NCBI GenBank assembly: GCA_028641055.1 | Contig: CM054062.1 | Coordinates: 137,558,682-137,622,681 of the forward strand | Direction of reading: 5' to 3' | DNA: 64,000 nucleotides | Source of the DNA: Alopecurus myosuroides | Lineage: Eukaryota; Streptophyta; Magnoliopsida; Poales; Poaceae | Shown: positions 56,888-64,000 of the stretch, one piece after another | Layout: the number at the start of each line of letters is the position of its first letter | How positions within the stretch are numbered: position 1 is the stretch's first letter | Notes under the pieces: model-generated | Told to the model about the DNA's origin: nothing | The model's input: the letters and a program-made list of their open reading frames with translations, nothing else | The model's database searches: none | Program-made: the position numbers and the translations under genes

Positions 56888-59459
56888 ATGGGTAAGACTC
56901 GTGATGGAAAGTTTCCTATGTTACCATCCACTACAAGAAGAGGTACAACTCTGAACACCTCTGTTGCTCTTGATTCACCGTCTGTTATGAGTAAGCTGCT
57001 TACACCACCACATGCTACACATGCTACTGCTGCTGAATCTGAAAAATACTTCTGATACTGTTGATGATGCTTCTACTGTACTTGATGAGAGTGGTTCTGT
57101 TGGTCCTTTCTTAGATGCTACTATTGCTAAAGCTAAAAATATTGGAAGCACTGAAACTCCTGATAAAAATCCTGTTGCTCCTGCTGTTTCACCTGAGCTT
57201 AGAGAGAATCCTTGTGATGATTTTGATGATTCCTATATTGAACTTAATGATGATCTTATTGAGCTATAAGTCTTATTGAAAGTCGTGCTGTTAAATATAA
57301 ATTATCTCTTGACGCTAAGTTTGCCACTTCTCCCATTAATATTAGGGATAAGGATTATGATTTCTATCTTGATTTATCTTATATATCTATTGTTGAGAAC
57401 GAACCTTTTTATGGTACTGAAAATGAAAGTGCTATGAAACATATGAATGAGCTCTCCTCTTTGAGTAGTTTATTCTCTGATGATCTTAAGAAACGTAGCT
57501 ATTTTGTTGCTAAAATATTCCCTTTCTAATTAAAAGATGAAGCTAAAACTTGGTTTAATAATTTGTCTCCGGGATCTATTGATAGTCCTATTGGTCTGGT
57601 TAATGTTTTATTTCAGAAATATTTTCCTGCTAGTGCTCAACATGTTGCTTTACGAAATATATTTAATTTCAAGCAATTGGAAGGAGGGAAATTGCTTGTA
57701 TCTTGGGCAAGGTTCTGTTCTTTAGTTAGGGCTACACCTGGGAGTAAGCTAGAAAATAATGAACTTCTTGATATATTCTATAATGGACTAACTGTTGAAT
57801 CTAGGACATACCTGGATAGTTGTGCCGGTTGTGTTTTCAGGCAAAGAACTCCAGAAGAACCTGAGGAATTAATGGCTAAAATAAGCCAAAATCATGATGA
57901 TTGGACTATGGTTGAGCCTGAGCCGACCCCTACTCCAGTATCAACACCAACACCCAAGAAGAGGGGAATGATTGAATTAAATGATGAAGTGATGAGAGAA
58001 GCCAAGAAATCTCTTAAAGATAGGGGTATTAAATCTGAAGATGTGAAGAATCTTCCACCTATAAAAGAATTATGTAAGCCAATACCTCACTCATCCACCA
58101 TTGAGGTACACTCTCTCCAATATTTTGATAGTAGAGAAATTCCCTATAATAAACCTCCTGATCAATGTTTAGATGAATCTGATAATTATGTTATTAAGCA
58201 AGATAATTTTAATATGAGAGTGCAAAATCACCTAATGGAAAACTCTAGAGCTATTGATAATTTGCATGGTATTATAGAAAGAACCACTAATGATGTTAAA
58301 ATGATTGTTAAACACTTTCAAATGGTTCAAACTCAAATTGATCAACTTGCTAAAGTGCAAAAAGATTTGCTAGTTAATGCTTCTAAAGAAAAACATGCTT
58401 ATGAAATAAGAACTAGAAGTGGTATAGCTACACAAGATCCTTTATATCCTGAGGGACATCCTAAAAGAATTGAACAAGATTCTCAGCAAACTAATGATAA
58501 CGTTATTCATACTAAGAAGAAAAAGAAGAAGAAACATAAAATTGTTGTAGAATCCTCTGAACTTGCTAAAGATCCTAATAGTATATCTATCTCTGATGCT
58601 GAAACTGAAAGTGGTAATGATAAAAGTGAAGCTTCTGATAAAAAAGAACCTGTAGCTGAACCTGAAAAGCAAACTAAAACTACAAAGTATACTAAGGAGG
58701 ATTTTATTGCTAATAAACATGGTAATGAGAGAGAACCTTGGGTACAAAAACCAATGCCTTTTCCTAATAAGAAACACAAATCTAAGGAAGAAGAACATTA
58801 TAACAAATTTTGTGAGTGGATGAAACCTTTGTTCTTGCAAATTCCTTTAACTGATGCTATTAAATTGCCTCCTTATGCAAAATATATGAAAGATTATGTC
58901 TCTAACAAAAGGAAGATTCCTAATGAGGAAATCTCCACTATGCTTGCTAATTACTCTTTTAATGGCAAGGTTCCGAAGAAGCTTGGAGATCCTGGTATAC
59001 CAACTATTCCCCGTTCTATTAAAAATAATTATGTTAGAACTGCTTTGTGTGATTTGGGAGCTGGAGTTAGTGTCATGCCTTTTACTCTCTATAAAAGTCT
59101 CCTCCTAGAAAAATTGATACAAACTGATATATATTTGCAAATGGCTGATAAGTCTACTGCTATTCCTGTGGGTATATGTGAGGATGTTCCTGTTCAAGTT
59201 GCTAATAATTGTCTGATATTAACTGACTTTGTTGTTGGAAATGCCTGAAGATGATAATATGTCTATTATTCTTGGAAGACCTTTTCTTAATACTGCAGGG
59301 GCTGTTATTGGTTGCAATCAAGGAAAAGTTACTTTTAATGTTAATGATAAAGAGCACACTGTTTATTTTCCCAAGAAGATTGATAGAAGATATGGTTTAA
59401 ATTCCATTGAAAATATTGAGACCATCAAGATTGGAGAATTTTATTGTCCTATTCCATAG
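56888..59459 (+). pseudogene. E gag and protease (Athila type), frameshifted
   Basis: The ATG at 56888 opens a short frame to 57055, with continuation in other frames to 57535 (MKHMNELSSLSSLFSDDL) and a stop there. From 57563 a long frame of 561 codons covers the capsid core (FQKYFPASAQHVALRNIFN), a Lys/Glu-rich middle and RTRSGIATQDPLYPEG. Protease DLGAGVSVMP lies at about 59051-59080, with Asp-Leu-Gly-Ala as active site. A frameshift near 59235 moves the protease end (IILGRPFLNTAGAVI) into another frame, ending 59457-59459. No RT follows. Confidence 0.83.
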
Positions 59460-60529
59460 ACATCCAAAGAATATGAAATTATTATGATTGGAACTATGTC
59501 TATCAAGGTTGCGGTAACATAATTATTTAATTATTAGCAAAGTTTTGCTTCATATGAAAATTGTTCTGGTAACAAGACTTGATCACCCTTGTTAACAAAA
59601 TGATTTTAAATGAAGTGGGCAATGTTTTCACTATGTTTTCACCTTACCCATTATGTCTTCACCATGTTTACTTCTGTTATCACATTGCTACTTGAGTACA
59701 ATCATGTTTTCCACCATCCTTATGCATGTTTTCCTGATATTTTCACTCTGATTACTAAGGTTATGCATTATTTCACCACCCATACTTTTGTTTTCACCAC
59801 TACCACCTTTGTTTTATTTGGATATTCTTACATTAGAGTGTCATAGAACTTCTGTAGTGCTGGTTTTGGTTTTGTTTTCCACCTTTTCACTTTCTTTTTC
59901 TTGGTTTTTATTAATTATTAAAATTCTGGAAATACCTCAAAAATAAAGTTTCTCGAAAAATTCCAGAAAAATTATAATAAAAGTTTACGTCAAAAATGAG
60001 GCAGAGAGCCACCTAGTAGGCCCCAGGGGGACCCACCAGTCAGGCACACAATGGGGTGCCGAGGCCAGCCCCTGGTGGCACCAGCACATGGTGTGGGGCC
60101 CCATGGCCCCAACTAACTCTCTCCACTGCCAAAGTTTTCTCTCTCACCTCCCAAACTAATAACATTTCCTGGAACACGTGTTCTTGCTGTTCTTCCTCTG
60201 GATTTTCGATCTTCTTCTTCAGCCCATCATTTGTGCTGAGATTTGGTGTGTTTGATCTCCGGTATGTGACTCCTATGATGATCCAAGTAGAATTTTGTTT
60301 AGTGAAGTATTTCTTGAGTATTTTGGTACCGTAGGTGACAACTTATGTGAGTTTGCATGCTTGATTTGAGTAGAAATAATGTATTTTTGATGTATGTTTA
60401 GCTCTCATATAAGTCCCTTTGGTAGTTTCCACCTTATAGTTGCTTAAAATAAAATTTTGTGATGATTGTTGAAAAATTTCAGAGATGGAGCACAATGTTC
60501 ATCAACTAAACTAGCATGAGTTGAGTTGC
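59460..60529 (+). other. Non-coding gap where RT and integrase would be
   Basis: The stretch starts with AT-rich sequence. From about 59620 to 59890 it has many GTTTTCACC and GTTTTCCACC words, then a GC-rich part near 60000-60110. I saw no RT or integrase motif in any frame. Confidence 0.6.
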
Positions 60530-61634
60530 ATGAGGTCATGCTCGTGCACCGTGAAGAGAGAGTGTTCCCATCAATTTATCTGTGTCAGGATTCATGAGGA
60601 TTACATGGATTCTGAAGGATTTCAACACTCTTGTGCATAATGCAGGCTTGGACCGTTTCATTCAGGATGAACCTATCCAACATGTGAAACGAACTATGTC
60701 TGTGGTGCAGGATTTTTGTTTTAAATGGTCCTCAACTAACCCTATGGTCTACTATAAAATTTACAATAAAGCTGTAAACATGCCTTTCAGTGATTTTTGT
60801 GCAACTATCAAGGTACCAGAGTGGGGTTCTTGTGAGAAGATAAAAGGCCAGCCTAAACCACTGCTGGAATTATATGAGGAGATTTTCCAAGGGAGAAGCT
60901 TCATAGGGGAGAGTGGTAAAATTCGAGAAATTCAACTCCCTAGCATTCGATACTTTGCCTATTTTATTTCTAAATGTGTGTTACCTAGAAAAACTGCCAA
61001 CAAGCTATCTGTCTATTATTTGGCGTTCATTGCAACTGCCTTAAGATGTGATAGGTCTTATAACTTTGGCGCTTTGATTGCTTACCATCTCTCACATAAC
61101 CATGAGAAGGGCGGAGTTTGTGTAGGTCTTATTACCTCGCGCTTGCTAGCTTTGCAGGGTTTGGAGCCGCACCCTCTAGACCTGTAGTTTCCTATAGAGA
61201 GGCTTGATCTTGTTTCCATGGTTCAACATAAGTTTCTTTCTACCCATGTTCACTTACATAATTTATCTTTTGAATTAACTTTCTCCAAACGATCCGGGTG
61301 GAGAGTCATTAAAACTTTTAGGGAAGTACTTTTGTCTGCACCTCTTTTGTTTAATCTTAATAGCAGGCAAGGATGGATGCTTTCTGAGAGTGAGCAGGAC
61401 ACATACCTTGAGCATCACCCTCAGCAAGGGGAGGATGCCAACGAGGGGGACGATGGTGATTTCGTCCAGCCCTATGGCACCACGGGGATCCCATACAAGC
61501 ACCCCGGTTATGACTATGCGCCCGCTGCTTCATCTTCCTCTTGGCCGCCCGAGTACGACCACGCGAGGGACGACCCACCATATTGGGGATATTTCCCGCG
61601 CCATGATCGACCTCCACTTAGGCCAAAAGCCTAA
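60530..61634 (+). pseudogene. Athila-type additional ORF with one in-frame stop
   Basis: The frame from 60582 to 61187 and that from 61218 to 61634 are the same frame separated by a TAG at 61185-61187. The first part, with FCATIKVPEWGSCEKI and REIQLPSIRYFAYFISKCV, resembles the plant Athila ORF family (Pfam ATHILA) as I recall it. Its function is unknown; an envelope-like role has been proposed for ORFs at this position in some Athila elements. The C-terminal part is acidic then Pro/Tyr-rich. A coding-like stretch extends upstream to about 60530 beyond an internal stop. Confidence 0.7.
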
Positions 61635-62162
61635 GCTTGGGGAAGGTATACCGAAATCACACTCATTTATATATCATGTTCGATCGGTTCTTTGTATATC
61701 CATGTTTTCGTTTCTTTCGTTTTCTTTCGTTTCTTTCATTCTCTTTGTTTTATTGTTCTGTTCTTGTTTTCCAAAACACAAAAAGACCAAAAATATTTCT
61801 GTTGTTTGTTTCTTTAGTTTCTTTATTTGGTTTGCTTTCTTCTCTTGTTTCGGTTTAGTATTCAAAAATCCAAAAAAAAATTGCTTTGTTTGCTTGTTCT
61901 CTTTCTATTCTTGTTTTAATTGAAAAACCCAAAAATATTTGTTGTTCTTCTTTGGTTTTGTAAAGTTTGCTGCAGATTTCAACAGTCGTCCGTGTCTCCA
62001 TTAGAGCTTGGTTTTCATCATATACTATTTGAGCCACAAGTGAAGAGCAATAATGACGATCTATGACAATTGAAGTTATGGTGAGAGGCTGGTATGAACT
62101 CTATTTGCTTTCATTTTTGTACATATACCCATCCATGTGAGCATGCTTAGTTTGTTCGTATA

Positions 62163-62197
<35 letters not shown>

Positions 62198-63562
62198 TTA
62201 ATGGCTGCTTAATAGTTCATGCTCTCTCATGTTTAGTTCCAATTTATTAATATTGAATGACCTGTCGTATAAATATTTGTTTGCATTGTTCTATTCATAG
62301 AAGGGTATGACATTGTGGTAGCCTCCTCTGACTGTTTCATTTGAACCATCTTGGCACATGCTCACACATGCTAAGACTGAAAACAAAAATTCAATAAGCC
62401 TCGATGATTTATTTTTCCTCAGAGTTCTAGTATCAATTTTATGCCTCAATTAATTTTGTTTTGTCGCAAACATGACTATGATAGTTGTTGCTCTCTTGAT
62501 TGTCGCTCCCTGTCTATTGCTAGCCTTCACCTGTACTGAGTATGAGCTCTACTCATGCATCCAACTTCCACAAACCAAAGTTTGCCAAATGTGTCCACCA
62601 TACCTACCTATATGTGGTATTTAACCGCCACTCCAAGTAAATTGCTCATGTGCTACCTTTAAAACCTTCTAAAAATTATTCCTGTTTTGTGCCCCTGTTT
62701 TAGGTCATGAGGACGTAAATAGAGAATCTTTATCTCACTTGTTGATTGGATTTCACACCCTGGACTAGTGGCTTCATCCGCTTATCCAAATGATAGAAGA
62801 GCTGGCAGTGGGGTGCCCAACCCCAAATTAGTACACACAAAATCTCTTCACTATTTTTGCCTTTGATTTATCAGTCAAAACATAATTGTGTAAACAAAAG
62901 AGAAAGAGGGATGATCTTCTACCCAGATGCGTCCTTCATATGGGAGCCGCTCTTGTGAATCCAGTTGGCTTGTGACGTACTGTATTTTCCGTTTACCATT
63001 CGTTGACATAAGCATACACCTCCCTTAAAAATGTTTTCAATAACTCTGTTTAATAAAATAAAAGCTCTAGCACATGAGTGATCCATGGTTCCCTCTGCGA
63101 AGGGCCTTTCTTTTAATTTTATGTTGAGTCTTCACATTCTCACTTTATGCACCTTCTTGAGAGCAATGACTGTTATTCTTAGTGTAATGTGTTTGTCCCA
63201 GAATACGGTTAATTGTGGTATAACTTTGATACTTGTATCTTTGATATCTTTATCTCTAGTCTTCCCTTGAACTTAAGAGGTTCCCTGGCATTTATGTTTT
63301 TCCCCACACATAAGGGCAAGCCAGATACCACTTTATTAGATCCTATTATGAATATTACAATCTTGCAAATAGTTATGCTTCATGTTGTTTATTATTAATA
63401 TGTTGTTATCTCTTCATGGTCTGCATAGCTATTAAGTGACAGTATCTTTCATGTATCTTATCATGAGCATAATTAAGTATTTGATCATATAGTGAGTATA
63501 TTTACATCATATGAAACAAATGTGTTCGTAAAAGTCTTCTATCGCACTCAGTTGTCCCTGAA
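61635..63562 (+). other. E 3' untranslated region
   Basis: This begins with a T/C-rich stretch (about 61690-61960) full of TTTCTTT and TTTCGTT words, followed by AT-rich non-coding DNA with an (AT)15 run. No gene was recognised. Confidence 0.65.
62165..62194. repeat. (AT)15 microsatellite
   Basis: Thirty bases of uninterrupted AT dinucleotides. Confidence 0.97.
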
Positions 63563-63600
63563 TTGCTTGAGGACAAGCAATAAGCTAAGCCTGGGGGAGT
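63563..63600 (+). promoter_or_regulatory. E 3' hairpin and polypurine tract
   Basis: TTGCTTGAGGACAAGCAA (63563-63580) is a perfect seven-pair stem with loop AGGA. It is followed by CCTGGGGGAGT, the polypurine tract, right before the LTR at 63601. Confidence 0.8.
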
Positions 63601-64000
63601 TGATACGTCGAAAACGTATCTCCTTTTCCGAACACTTTTCTTATTGTTTTCCTCTAAACTTGTGTGTTTTGAATACAACTAACACGGACTAACGTTGTTT
63701 TCAGCAGAATTACCTTGGTGTCTCGTTTTTGTGCAGAAAAATCAACTTACGGGAAATTGCCCAGAAAAGTCCCCATTGGTCTTAAAACACCGGAAGACCC
63801 CGGGAGCCAGAAGGGGGCCAGGAGAGGGGCCAGAGGGGGGCCACACCACCCCCTTGCGCCCCCAGGTCGCGCCACCTGGTGGTGTGGGCCACCCTAAAAC
63901 CCAAGGGGGTTCGTCATATTCCACAGAAACACAACAGAGCGCCGCCGCCACCCCGAACCTCGATTCAGGGATCAAAAGTTCATGTTCTGGCACCCTGCCG
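63601..64000 (+). repeat. E 3' LTR, first 400 bp
   Basis: Starts TGATACGTCGAAAACG. It lacks the 47 bp corresponding to 55692-55738 of the 5' LTR, which includes the TATA box. The join is at 63894/63895 between ACCC repeats. It continues beyond the window. Confidence 0.92.

Larger units (their letters stand above)
55399..64000 (+). mobile_element. E: Athila-lineage element lacking RT and integrase, 3' end outside window
   Basis: A 1.4-kb 5' LTR, TGTCGCCGTTACC-type primer site, gag, protease, an Athila-type additional ORF, a hairpin, a polypurine tract and the first 400 bp of the 3' LTR are present. Between protease (to 59459) and the extra ORF (from about 60530) there is only 1 kb, with no trace of RT, RNase H or integrase. 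So this copy is non-autonomous. LTRs differ at roughly 5% of sites by eye, so it is of similar age to E2. It sits in the second RNase H of D. Confidence 0.85.

Overview
The window looks like a large-genome grass, most likely Triticeae (wheat, Aegilops or barley type). About 95% of it is nested LTR retrotransposons, with a few small DNA transposons and a single host gene. That gene is a four-exon ZIP-family zinc/iron transporter at 12568-14445 with very GC-rich exons typical of grasses. Lineage names come from recognised protein motifs and primer sites, not from database matches. Family names were not assigned.

Layout from left to right. (1) 1-9908 is the 3' part of a Ty3/gypsy chromovirus of Tekay/Del type, called E1 here. 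It has gag-pol with a C-terminal chromodomain, a 4.5-kb 3' LTR, and a hAT-like MITE in its integrase. (2) 9909-10757 is a minus-strand stub (LTR, primer site, start of gag) of a Tat-lineage element. (3) 10758-11915 is a foldback DNA transposon with long inverted arms, lying upstream of the ZIP gene. (4) The ZIP gene follows, with a 200-bp Mutator-type MITE (perfect 9-bp target duplication) about 260 bp past its stop. (5) 15253-49053 is an old gypsy element E2 (+). Its integrase was split by element B (20645-47176, minus strand, target duplication TTTCT). One LTR of B was in turn split by element C (22000-37590, plus strand, target duplication GTCAC). (6) 49054-49986 is flanking DNA with a Stowaway MITE. 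(7) 49987-55398 is a Tat-lineage gypsy element D with two RNase H domains. (8) 55399 to the window end is an Athila-lineage element E inserted into D's second RNase H. Its 3' LTR runs off the window.

B and C have very long LTRs (3,577 bp; 5,895 and 6,086 bp), short internal regions of 3.6-3.8 kb and no polymerase. They match the description of large retrotransposon derivatives (LARDs). Their LTR termini, polypurine tracts and one LTR motif block resemble those of the coding-competent lineage E1, so E1-like elements are plausible sources of the proteins that moved them. LTR pairs of B and C differ at about 0.2-0.25% of sites by eye (insertions of order 0.1 million years). LTR pairs of E2 and E differ by roughly 5-7%.

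Three observations stand out. A pair of adjacent palindromes is shared by the LTRs of E1, B and C, with paired (compensatory) base changes. The 3' LTR of C carries a 217-bp inverted copy of its own LTR end plus the first bases of the primer site, which looks like a trapped minus-strand strong-stop DNA. The inner part of C has several short echoes of its LTR/primer-site junction. No complete, intact retrotransposon polyprotein is present in the window.
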